The notes under the pieces were generated by a model, which worked only from the letters and a program-made list of their open reading frames with translations, ran no database searches and had not been told where the DNA came from. This document shows, piece after piece, positions 42,432 to 56,804 of a stretch of 64,000 bases of DNA (positions are counted from its first letter, which is position 1; every line of letters starts with the position of its first letter). The position numbers and the translations under genes are program-made. The stretch lies in assembly GCF_000165425.1 (NCBI RefSeq), contig NW_001799639.1, positions 92,702 through 156,701 on the forward strand, in the 5' to 3' direction. Source of the stretch: Paramecium tetraurelia (taxonomy: Eukaryota; Ciliophora; Oligohymenophorea; Peniculida; Parameciidae).

Positions 42432-44484
42432 ATGTAAAGTCATGCAAAATAAGTGGTTGCATTAATCAATCAACTCCCCAAAAAAGATGAACTGAGATTC
42501 TTAGAGAAACAACCAGGAAACAAAAAATTTATTTCTGAAACCAATAAAGTATTTATCTCAGTCATTAATGGACTAAGATCTTTGGTTGGAGATGTTTAAG
42601 CAAATTCAACCACTATCCCATTTAAAGTATTCTCTCTTAAGTATGTAGTAAATAGAAGAAACATTAGATTAATTCTTAGAAAATGCAGCCATTTAATATG
42701 ATAGAATGAATAAATTAAGTTTAGCTCCAAAACAACCCCAAATATAAAAAACAAACTAACTCAAACCAAAGGATATTTATGGATTTGCTGATGCAATTTA
42801 GCTTAATAAATTACCTTTTATTCCTGTCTTAAAATACAAGCAGTATGCTTAGACAGAATTAGATTAAAAAATAGTAGAAGCCTAAAATAACCCATATTAA
42901 TTTTTTGAGAAATATGAGATAGATGAATTTGCTCATCCTTACTATGAAGAAATATTGAGATTGACACCCCAAGATTTTGTTCTTGATGTACCATCAAAAA
43001 TTAATAGATATAGAGATTTAGAACCACCAATGATGATTACTAATGCAGATCACTTAGGAGAACTCGTCCTTAAAATACAACAAGAAGTAGATTAAAATGG
43101 ATTTAGCGAAATAGCTGTAGATTTAGAGCATAATCATTAAATTTCATATTTGGGAATCACTTGCTTGATTTAATTAAGCACTAGATCACAAGATTATATA
43201 ATAGATCCTTTTCCTTTATGGAAATAGCTAGGAGACATGTTGAGTGTTATTTTTGCAAATCCTAAAATAGTAAAGGTTTTCCATGGGGCTGAAAACGATG
43301 TATAATGGCTATAAAGAGACTTTGGTTTATATATAGTAAATCTATTCGATACTTTCCACGCATCCAAAGAGTTACAACTTATGTAAAACTCGTTTTAGTT
43401 TTTGCTATCAGAATATTGTAAGAAGTCTACAGATAAAACTTATTAAACTGCTGATTGGACTTAAAGACCATTGCCTGATGAAATGATCAAGTATGCTTAG
43501 ATAGATACTCATTATCTACTTTATATTTATGATAGAATGAGGTAGGATCTTAAAAAATTAAATAAACCAAATGATAATATAAGCAATATTCCAAATTACT
43601 ATCTCGAAGCTGTATTAAAAAGAAGTAAAGAGACAGCTCTCAAAATTTACAAGAAACCTTTGTAAGATTAAGATTAATCTTTGCAAACAATTCTTAATAA
43701 GTAAGATAGGCGAATGGAAGCAAAAAGTTTTGAATTAATGGTTCGATTATTAGAGTTAAGAGAAGAATTAGGAATTAAACATGATCAAAATCCTAGATAT
43801 TTTTTACCAAATCCATTTTTATTTAAAATAGTTGAATCTAAACCTACAACAATTTAAGAACTCAAAAGTCAATTAGGAGGTGATAAAAATATTCATGAGG
43901 TTGTAAAAGACAATCTCTGGTAATTCCTAAAAGTGCTACTGGAATTTGATGAGAAAATCCCAACTGTAAATATTATTCAGGAAGAATAATAGAACACAAC
44001 ATAAATATAGAATGATGAGGTACAACCTAATTTCTAAGTTGAACCATTAAAAATTGTCCAGTTTTAAGTTAATATTAAGAAATTAAAAAATCAAAATAAA
44101 TGTATTGTGGAAAATAATTTAAAAAATGAAAATGTTGAATTAATAAAATCCCAATTTTATTGTGAATCGCCTTTTAAATTATTAAATGTTTTTTATGAGG
44201 GTCTAGGATCTTAAATCTTCCAATCTATGAAGGAATAAAGTTAGTAGTAGAAATAATTAATTGAAGAAACACAGCAATAAAAAATAGAAAAAATTAATAC
44301 ATCAGATTTCATAAAACTTCCTAAACTAGATGAACCAAATCATGATTAAAAGAATGATTTAGATGTTAGATTAAATAATACACTATAAAATTAGCATGGG
44401 ACAAAGATATTAAAAAGACACTAAAAAATAGAATAATAAAGAACTTAAAAATCTAATATTAGTAACAGATTTGAACTGTCATGA
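42432..44484 (+). CDS. RRP6: Nuclear exosome 3'-5' exonuclease RRP6/EXOSC10
   Basis: DEDD-Y exonuclease of the nuclear exosome, acting on rRNA, snoRNA and surveillance substrates. Visible: an N-terminal PMC2NT-like region, the EFAHPYYEEIL linker, Exo I with VDLEHN, Exo II FHGAENDVQWLQRDFG and LFDTFHA, and Exo III YAQIDTHYLLYIYDRM (Tyr and Asp intact). An HRDC-like region follows with MVRLLELREELG and PRYFLPNPFLF. The C-terminal 180 residues are basic, Gln/Lys/Asn-rich and poorly conserved. One 22-nt intron, 42627-42648. About 675 residues. ATG 42432 gives a natural start MQSHAKQVVALI. Confidence 0.95.
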
Positions 44485-44890
44485 TAATAATCTATGTATT
44501 TAAATTCATAAATTAATTTTTAATTAATCTAATAAGAGTTAAAATCAATAAATTCAATTCTCTGATTAGGATTCATGATAAGTATACTTTTTGATCATAA
44601 TTATAATATTCTTAAACTAGTAATTAAGTCGAAAATATCTTTAAATCTAGTCAATTATTTCAAATTTAAGTTTTATCATTATAAATAGAAATTGATATCA
44701 TCTTAATATAATTATAATTATTAGTTCATTCACTTAGATTTTTGGATGTATTTTAAACAAAAATAAAATAAATATAAATTCTCAATTGGAGTAGAGACTT
44801 ATAAATTTGTTTATATAATTCTGTTTATCTTTCTAATTTTTAATACATATTGCAATCTTCATTAAAAATGAAATAATAAAAATAACAAAA
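44485..44890. other. Intergenic, AT-rich
   Basis: About 400 bases between RRP6 and the kinase-like gene, same strand. No ORF, RNA or repeat recognised. Confidence 0.55.
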
Positions 44891-46782
44891 ATGAAAGCTT
44901 TACCGTTTTCGCTGATAACCCTTTAATTCTTCAATACTTCTTTGGAAGAAAAATACTAGGAATATATTTCTGAACAAAAACTTACTTTCTTTAGAATGTA
45001 GATGTCAAATGCCATTATAATTTTACTAGCATCTTTATTTACATTAGTAATTCAATAAGAAGAAAATCACTTGGTCATTATCGTCGTCGCGCAAGTTATA
45101 TTATATGTTTTAACATTAATATTTAGCAGAAAAATTTCTACACTTTTCAAATACATTTTTCCCTTTTTATTTGTTATGTAACACATGTTTTTGATAATTT
45201 GGGCACTTGATAATCAATTCTAGTATTTAATTAAATTAGTTTAGACCCCATTTTGTTTATGGTTTTTTAAGTGGAGTTTATTCAACTTCTATGATAAATT
45301 AATTAAGTGTGAAAATAAAAGCATTTATTTTATTATCCTATATATGGATACTGCTAGGAGTTTTTAGAATATATTGTTTAATAAATCTGAGTTATATTTT
45401 TATGGCATTTGGAGCCATTTGTTTCGAAACCTTTTTTGCATATCTTTATGAATATAATTAAAGATTAAATTTTTCATAAGGAATTATTATACAATAGCAA
45501 AAGTAATAGATATAAATTATATTATAGTAATTTTATGTATAAATTTACGACTTAAAAAATTCTGATTTTAAGTTTTAACGAAAATAAGTCATTTTTTAAA
45601 TTGGATTTTGTCAATAAAAAGTTTGAATCAATCTATAACATTGAAAATAATTTAGATAACCTTAAAGAATTCCTAAGAAATCATTTTATTATTAATTTAC
45701 CTACACATTAAATGTCTGGCAGTTTAAAAGTACAAAAATTTGCTAATAAATAAATAACGTTAGAGGATTTGTTATTCGAAAAATATAAAGCTTAAACAGA
45801 TCTAGTTGAAGAATTTAGTGAATTTTAAATGATAGATTAAAATAAAAGTTAAAGTGAAATTCAGATTTAACTAATTAATGGATTAAAAACATAATTTGTA
45901 ATAATTATTTAAGAAAATAAAAACGAAATTTAAATCGAAAATTATGAAAAGAAGATTTCTATTATGAATAATATAGCAATAAATTTTTCTATTTTAGTTG
46001 GCTAACAATTATAATCTATATATAGGTAAATATCTGATTTAGAAATTTATGAATACGAACTTCAAAATTTAAATAAAATATAAGGAACCATGTAATATTT
46101 ACTTAACGAAACTAAGAATTAATTCATGTTTTACTCTTACAAAAAACTCCATTAACTAAGATAAGAAATAAACCATTGTTAATTATCTGCTGTTATTATC
46201 GCTTTAAAACCTTATTTTCTTTACTAAAGTCGAAAATCTAAAAGAGAATTTCAATTGCTATTTTAATTAGAGAAAGATAATGTTTAAATGAAGATAAACA
46301 CAAAATTATTAACGCAAATATTAATAAATATCTTCAATAGAATTCTAATCTATTCAAAATCAAATAGCAGGATATTATTAAAAATATCGAAAGAATATGA
46401 TTTAAACCCATAATCAATTTATTAATCACATAAATGCTTATAAAATTCATCCTCATCAAAATATGATTATCTATGCTCTTCTTCAGAAAATATTCAACTT
46501 CTGGTTAACCTTAATTTTATATTTACAAGAGATGATGAAATTAAAGATTTTGAAAGATGCTTTGTAAATTAAAATAATGAGTATGAACAGAGTGATGATT
46601 TAATATCAATGGTCAATTCATATTTATTAAAATAAATTAGTCCTTATAATAAGGTATTTATCATTGAGGAGTAAACCTCTGAATCACTAAATACGACTCT
46701 AAAGTTGTATATTTACTCTGATTAAACTCAGATTGATCCATCTTATAGTGCAGCTTTAAAATAGTAAAACATAATTGATTGA
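44891..46782 (+). CDS. Multi-pass membrane protein with degenerate histidine-kinase-like region
   Basis: About 610 residues with introns of 22 nt (GTATTTA...GTTTAG) and 25 nt (GTAATAG...TATAG). The N-terminal 200 residues hold about five or six hydrophobic segments (e.g. NAIIILLASLFTLVI, LINLSYIFMAFGAICFETFF). A Gln/Asn-rich juxtamembrane part follows, then a region whose best landmark is KINTKLLTQILINIFNRILI, which resembles the N-box of a histidine kinase ATPase domain. I see no phospho-acceptor H box (H-E-x-R-x-P) and no glycine-rich G boxes. Ciliates carry many hybrid histidine kinases, so this looks like a family member that lost catalysis. That call is an inference. Confidence 0.6.
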
Positions 46783-46982
46783 TGTATTTATTTTATCCTA
46801 TGCTTAAATATATGATTATTTAAAATATATCTCCATAAACATCAAACTACTTTTATTACTTCAAGATTTGCTTATTCTTCTATTTAAAACTTATTTAAAT
46901 GGGTCTATTATTTTAATATATATATAATCTTAAATTATTTATCATTTATAAAAACGTATAATAACACAAAAATCTATAGAAA

Positions 46983-49260
<2,278 letters not shown>

Positions 49261-49492
49261 GTGAAATTTAGATTTAAAATAAATTATTAATGTTACGCGC
49301 ATTTATTTGGCGGAATTAAATATTCATTAATATGTTTCGTTATTTTTATAAGCAAATAAATTCTTGAATTTGATAAATTAGCAAAACCCAATTATTAATT
49401 CCTATTTAACTGAATTTGAATCTGCAATCGTCTTTAATTACTTCATTACATATTTGATTTTGCTTATAAAATTTATTTTTCCATGGATGAAT

Positions 49493-49881
49493 TCAAATCG
49501 AATTCAGAGCGTCCTCAAACCTCTCGCATTCTCAATCAATTGAAACTCATGAGACGAAATCTTGTCAAATCACCATAAAAACAACATAAATACACTAAGT
49601 CACATTTCGTACCAGCTGATATTAACAATATGAAATACGTGCTGTCCCAAAGGCAAAACTTCGGAAACTTCTCTTCTTCTGTAACATCCTTTAAAGGCAA
49701 GGCTATATCTTAAAGTCAAATATAATATGACGAATCATTTTTGAATAGACTGCTCCCAAAAGAAACAATCAGAAATCTGAATAATTAATCAAGAAAAAAT
49801 AATACGCTCTTCTCATTGTTTCAACAACCATAAGGAAGAATGAAAACAGATTGGATAAACTCAAAATATCGATTATTTTGA
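49493..49881 (+). CDS. Small basic hypothetical protein
   Basis: Intronless frame of about 128 residues starting MDEFKSNSERPQTSRILNQL. Rich in Ser, Asn, Gln, Lys and Arg with no hydrophobic core, so probably disordered. The N-terminal acidic/Ser part is followed by basic stretches (KLMRRNLVKSPQKQHKY) and a C-terminal TDWINSKYRLF. No family recognised. It lies 232 bp from MCM5 in divergent orientation. Confidence 0.65.
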
Positions 49882-50210
49882 ATTCGTCTAGGTTAATTAT
49901 GAATAATTGATCTAACAATTATACAGAAAATACAATATTTAAGATTTTATTTATAAAATGATATTAAAATAAGGGTATGCTTCATAAATCCAAAAATATT
50001 TTAAGCGGTTTTCTAATTTTTGATTCTTTTCATATCAAAATACCTATTTTACTTTAATTTGTAAAATAAATAAAAATGGAGGGTTTTAAATGTATTGAAT
50101 GAGTTCAGAAAGAATGATTTTGCAAATCGATTTTTACAATTAATTTATATAGTTGGCAAACATAAAATACAAGAATATTATTTTAATCAAAATAATTTTA
50201 TAATTAATTT
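49882..50210. other. Intergenic, AT-rich
   Basis: About 330 bases upstream of the ArfGAP gene. No exon or RNA recognised. Confidence 0.5.
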
Positions 50211-51951
<1,741 letters not shown>

Positions 51952-51962
51952 TTAATATAATT

Positions 51963-53179
51963 ATGTTCTGCTTGATTTTAATAGTTTCATGTTATGCTCG
52001 ATTAATATTACAAGACCTAGAAAGTATGAAAATTTAACCTGAAGAATCTACACTTCCTAGATAGCATTGTACGAACCATGATGCGTAAACTAAATATGGT
52101 TATTTGCATGTTCCTAATGGTGCAATAAGTTTTATCTATTACTAAGGAAGAGGTCAAAATAACATAGTGTACATAAATGGAGGGCCTGGGATATCAAGTC
52201 AAGTATCAAATTACTTGGAAATAGGACCTCATTCTGGGCAATGGAACAAGTTTAGTAATCTACTTTTTTTGGATTTGCCAGCAGGAACTGGTTATGGCAG
52301 AACAAATACAACAAGAAACCTAACTTATGAAGATGTTGCGATTGATTATGAGATAGCAATGAAGGCATTTAATAAATTATGCGGACTGACTTATAATAAT
52401 GTGATTCTATTTTCCACAGATTTTGGAGCTAGATTTGCTTTGGCAATAGCAAATAGAAGCAGTACTATAAAGTGTGTTGGACTGTTGGATCCATTCTTAG
52501 ACACGATTAGTATAGTGACAGAGATACCCAATTTCGCTTTTCACATGGGTGTAATTGATTATTAAGAGTTAATATATTTTGAGAAAGCCATAATAAGGTT
52601 GAGTGATGATATTTACAACGGCAACTATTAACATGAGAATGCTAAATTCCTGAAGTAACTCTACTATTCGACTGGGAATGTCTCTCTATATAACGTATTG
52701 GAGTAGAAGCAATATTCAGAGGATGAAGACAAGTTGGAATAGATTCTAAATGATCCAGATTCACTCTATTACATCCCTTTTGAGACTGAGTTTTTGGCTC
52801 GCTCATAAAATGTGTTTGATTAATTTAAATACAACTTTTTTGAACCTTTCGATAATGAAATGTAAGCAGTTAATGAATATTTAGTATACAGCATTTGCTC
52901 AGTTACAAGAATGTTCTGGTGTATTAATCATAGTATGACATGCTTATTCCTCCTTCAGGAACAATGAAATGGTTGATCTCAATTGAATATGAGTTGAATG
53001 ACTTCTTCTACTAGAATTAGTTGATTAAATTAATGAAGGACGATTTGCTTATTGGATTGTAGAAAAGGGGAGGTTACTTAGAATATTTATTTGTATTGAA
53101 TACAGGATAGGTGATGCATAGAGACAATTGCAACAATTCAATGAATTTAATTTAATAATATTTGGAGAGTATTATTTGA
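51963..53179 (+). CDS. Serine-carboxypeptidase-like protein lacking catalytic Ser and His
   Basis: Signal peptide (MFCLILIVSCYA) and about 397 residues. Carboxypeptidase (S10) landmarks: KYGYLHVPNGAISFIYY, VYINGGPGISSQ (oxyanion-type GGPG), GPHSGQWNKFSNLLFLDLPA followed by GTGYGRTN, and a C-terminal VLVYQSQYDMLIPPSGTMKW, which holds the catalytic-Asp position. The nucleophile motif GESYxG reads STDFGARF, so Ser is Asp. The final GxxH motif reads NTGQVMHRD, so the usual His is not in place. A 23-nt intron (GTAAGCA...TTTAG) precedes the final third. Probably an inactive secreted or lysosomal homologue. It lies 11 bp after the ArfGAP stop. Confidence 0.85.
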
Positions 53180-53198
53180 TTTATATTAATTAATTAAA

Positions 53199-53543
53199 AT
53201 GGGATCATCTTGTTGTGCTTAACAAGTGGGAGAAGAGCAGGATCATGAACTCGAGAATAAGTACAAGTACGATCCTAACAAATAACCAGCTAAGGGAGCA
53301 TTTAAGAAATAAAATGAAGATAAAAAAATGGTCAAGTTTCCAACCAGAGTAAGATAAGACGATGATGAAAAACATAAGGGTGAAGATGAGAGTCCTGTTG
53401 GGAATCCTCTAATAGAAGAAAGTGTTGTTGCACCAGATGCTAAATCTCATAAGTCGTAACACACTTAGAAATCTCACTAAACAAATAAAAGAGGATTATT
53501 TAGCAAGTAGGTAAGTTAATTTGTAAAATGCGAAGATGAATGA
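53199..53543 (+). CDS. Small acylated (MGSSCC) charged protein
   Basis: 114 residues beginning MGSSCCAQQ: Gly2 with Ser6-type context and Cys5-Cys6 is a dual myristoylation/palmitoylation signal for flagellar, ciliary or plasma membranes. The rest is very polar, with acidic and basic blocks (DHELENKYKYDPNKQ, VRQDDDEKHKGEDE, SHKSQHTQKSHQTNKRG) and no fold. Twenty bp after the carboxypeptidase-like gene. An intron 53511-53535 could extend the frame into 53560-53754, but that stretch reads better as a minus-strand gene. Function unknown; likely a membrane-surface linker. Confidence 0.78.
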
Positions 53544-53730
53544 TTATTTAACTAATTTATGTATTCCCAATAATCTTTACACTCCCTAAAGACTTACATT
53601 TCTATCCTCACTTTCATAACCATTCTAAATTCTCACATCTTCAACACTCTCTCTCAAGAACTTTAAAAACTCTAAGGTTCCTATCACAAAGCAACTTCCA
53701 TAGTTTGTAATTTGCTAAGAAGTTAGTCAT
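53474..53730 (-). CDS. Small hypothetical protein, convergent overlap
   Basis: From ATG 53730 the frame reads MTNFLANYKLWKLLCDRNLR, then, after a 23-nt GTG...TAG intron, VFRECKDYWEYINQLNN, about 77 residues. The purine-rich coding strand and aromatic/charged pattern look genuine, whereas the opposite strand is pyrimidine-rich. Its TGA at 53474-53476 lies inside the 3' end of the MGSSCC gene, a tail-to-tail overlap of 70 bp. No family recognised. A further intron could shorten it. Confidence 0.5.
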
Positions 53731-54505
53731 TCTCCCATTCACTTTTAAATTTGATGTAAATTAAAGGCCAAACTCAAACAACAAAAACAACAACCCGCAC
53801 AACAGCCATATATTATTTAAATTAAAAGATAACCATACATTTGATTCGCTTATGAAAAAAAAATAAGACAACTTATCATGATAATGCTTTTCTAAAAGCA
53901 ACTTGAATTTTAGCTTAGTTGATTACATCATATGAACTCATTTGCATATAATATTAATTGCCAAACGCAGACTCATTAATTACAATTTAGTTTGTGTATA
54001 ATATAACATACAAGCTTGTTTAAGTACAAGGAAATCAATTCTACTCTGTAATTCTAATAATTGATGATCCAAATTAATTAAGATTAAAGCAATTAAACTG
54101 AAATTTGTTGTTTCATTTTATATTGTATATAGAAGCTTGACAAAATAAAAATTAAATGTTACTTTAAATAATTTATAATTTTATGATTAAGATATATTAT
54201 AAAATAAATTTAATTTACAAACTTTAAGAATAAACAAGAATTTAACTTATACTAAGGTTGTTATGTTATTGTTTTATTAGAAAGTGTTTGCCATTGTATA
54301 TAATTAATAAAGATCTGAGTGAAGAGTATAAATCTATAAATAAATGAACTATTTTATATTAAGTATTAAGTTAATCTCTCCGATAGATGTTAAGCTAATG
54401 ACTCAACATTTCTTTGCTTTTTATTTAATTTTGAAGAATCTAAGATTAAAAATGAAGTTGTTGATTTTTTGACTAAATAAAAGAATATATGATTGTCTAT
54501 TTATT
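53731..54505. other. Intergenic, AT-rich
   Basis: About 775 bases. The first part (to about 53830) is pyrimidine- and CAA-rich. The rest is dominated by A/T runs with frequent stops. No gene or RNA recognised. Confidence 0.5.
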
Positions 54506-55259
54506 TCATTATTTATATTTTGTTATTAGTAGATTTTAGACTTCTTCATATGTTATTGGATCACTGCTCATCAGTTTCTTGTGAAGTAACTTGATGTTTT
54601 TGTATGACTATAATAATTACAGTGTTTTATCATCTGTCAAATTCAAAAGCTATTTTATTTCATCATCTTAACATAATCGAATTCTTACATAAAGGCATAT
54701 TCTCTTGATTCCAAACTTAAAACTATTGTAATTTCATTCTCATCATATTGAAATTGAATTTTCTCTACACCATCTCAGTCTAATGCCCCTTTCCTATGTG
54801 AATGAAGCCGTCGTTTTTCCTAAAAAAGAGCTTAAAGGGTTAATTATTCTAATCTGTAGTCACTTGAACATTACGAGTGGAAATATGTCTCTTGATATGC
54901 TTGCTCTATTTAATGATTTTGAAATGTTTGTCAATCTGTTTGCTATTTAATTCAGATTCATTTTCATCGAGAATGGTGGATGGAGTTGTTTAAGGCAGCT
55001 CTTTGAGCAATTTTAGGTTCAGTCTTATTCGTGTACCACTAACTGACACAAACTAAGAACAAGCCCATGTTTGTTCTTTTTCATTTGGCTAAGGGGGTTG
55101 TGGTGTAGTTTGCTATGCTTGAAAGGGTTAAAAGTAGGGAATCTGGTAGTACATAAAGGGAAAAAAGATTTATTGGGAATTCATAAATTGGGGCATGCAC
55201 AATGGAAATCCAAATGGTTGAGCATTAATGTTGACTGGGAGATACTGATTGTTATTCAT
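54506..55259 (-). CDS. Hypothetical protein with Pro/Gln-rich N-terminus
   Basis: About 230 residues. The N-terminus MNNNQYLPVNINAQPFGFP continues with Pro/Gln/Phe/Met low complexity (FQPFQAQQTTPQPPQPNEKE). A folded part follows (WACSQFVSVSGTRIRLNLKL, VTTDQNNQPFKLFFRKNDGF, NEITIVLSLESREYAFMQEF), then a helical end (LLQSYKNIKLLHKKLM). Introns: 32 nt (GTGTAGA...ATGAG) and 23 nt (GTTAAG...AATAG), both with non-GTA donors. A plus-strand ORF here (55071-55448) is only its shadow. Family not recognised; Paramecium RNA-binding or cytoskeletal proteins can have this style of leader. Confidence 0.7.
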
Positions 55260-55712
55260 AAAAAAAATAATAACATCAAAAAACACAAACCAAGTTCAAT
55301 CAATATACCATACTCCGTCAATAATATTTTAAAAAATTTATTAATTCTTGCTTTTTATATAGAACGATTAGGAGCAATCATTAAAACAATACATGTTAAT
55401 GCCTTCTTCGATTATAAAAAGGTTCTAATAGCAACTCTTATAGATTAATTGTTTTTGGTTATTTTACATGTATATATTATCTTATTTTTTATATCACTTC
55501 TGAAGAAACGATTTGAATCATATTTCATAAGAATTTAAGACTCATTATATTAATTATCGTATGTGGATTAATCAATTTAGAAGGAGAATCACTGTAAAAA
55601 CTTTCTCCTCTTGCGTTGCATAATATATCTATAAAAATATAGAAGAATATAAACAATGATTAGAATTTATTGAAGATTTATTATAATAATGAACTTAATA
55701 CATTTATGTATG
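55260..55712. other. Intergenic; one short inverted repeat
   Basis: About 450 AT-rich bases between two minus-strand genes. AGGAGAA at 55582-55588 pairs with TTCTCCT at 55603-55609, a 7-bp stem with a 14-base loop, just beyond the end of the decarboxylase gene. It may aid 3'-end formation but could be chance. Confidence 0.4.
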
Positions 55713-56804
55713 TCAATAGGTAGCAACGGATTGCCCAAAATAGACTTTTTACTAAGCCTTCGCATTCCAATTAATAGATGTACTTTCAAAAATTATTACA
55801 ACTGTAGATCCTTTAATTAATCAGTATAAATCGTACCCATCTCAAATCTTCCAATCTCTTAACCCTTCTTAATATGCACTCCTTTCCCACACGATTAATA
55901 TGGAGCATTAACAGGAAGATTAGAGTAATTTCTATATCCACTTTTATGTTATGTGTTAGTATTAGTAATCAAATCTGAATCGAAATTAACCTTCATTGAG
56001 CCAACATTAGTTGCCCCAATGAATATAATATACATCAATCCTTATTCCCACTCTCCTTCAAGAACCACTCTTTCATTACCTTCATATAATCCCTATTTAA
56101 GTAAAATAACAATACTTATCTAAGACTGCTTTCCTTAACAGGTGCTAATTTTCCTGGAATGTGCAACCTACTTCTTGCGATGAAATCTACTGGACAATGG
56201 TAACGATGATAGTCTCCCGGAGCAAGATAAAAGATACAAGACCATAGATTTGATGACTCCTATTTTTTCTTGAATTCCATCTCATATCCCTTGATGCCCG
56301 TTAAAAATTATCCAATTTGGTATGTAACCCTTTTAACTAGTAAACATTCATTCTTTGTGACTTTGCTTATGGATAAGATCTTTGAATCAGCAGGACTGAC
56401 CATTCCATATTCTATTTTTCTTGGTTTGATTTGTCTAGTAAAGAATTTATTGAATGTTTCGTAATAGTTCAATGGGTGAATCATGTCTTGACGTCTTACT
56501 TTATAGATTTCGCTGAATATTGTGTAAATAGGCATTCTTGCTTATTGATGTTAATGTTACCTCATAATCTTGGGAATGTAGAGATTCATTACATATCCAG
56601 TGATTTACGATACATATCTAGAGATTGGCAACTCTAAGAGTTTCTTAACGATTATCAACAAGACTAGGAGTTTCAGATAATATATCTAGGATTGGAAGCA
56701 AGAATTACGTTTTGAAATTATGTAGTGAGCAAGTCAACTGCGTAGTTAAGACCATACAGAACTAGGACCAAGAGGGAAAGATTCTTAAAGTGGGTTTATT
56801 TCAT
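55713..56804 (-). CDS. PSD: Phosphatidylserine decarboxylase (pyruvoyl enzyme)
   Basis: Converts phosphatidylserine to phosphatidylethanolamine. The hydrophobic N-terminus (MKQTHFKNLSLLVLVLYGLN, then YYLKLLVLLIIV) indicates a membrane-anchored, mitochondrial or ER form. Core motifs: NYYETFNKFFTRQIKPR, MVSPADSKIL (catalytic Asp), FYLAPGDYHRYHCP (His), GATNVGSM, and FEMGSTVVIIF, where cleavage before the Ser of GST makes the pyruvoyl group. The GST site appears only after removal of a 26-nt AAG-ending intron. Others are about 22, 23 and 24 nt. About 330 residues. Its ATG shares a base with the stop of the upstream gene. Confidence 0.94.

Noticed and set aside
53511-53754. Extension of the MGSSCC gene through a 25-nt intron
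   Set aside because: The added part is on a pyrimidine-rich strand and reads less well than the minus-strand gene covering the same bases.
55071-55448. Plus-strand ORF of 125 codons
   Set aside because: The minus strand carries the Pro/Gln-rich protein over most of this interval with better composition and splicing; the plus ORF is a shadow.
55582-55609. Inverted repeat considered as a bacterial-type terminator
   Set aside because: The DNA is eukaryotic and the stem is only 7 bp; it is noted with the intergenic entry only.
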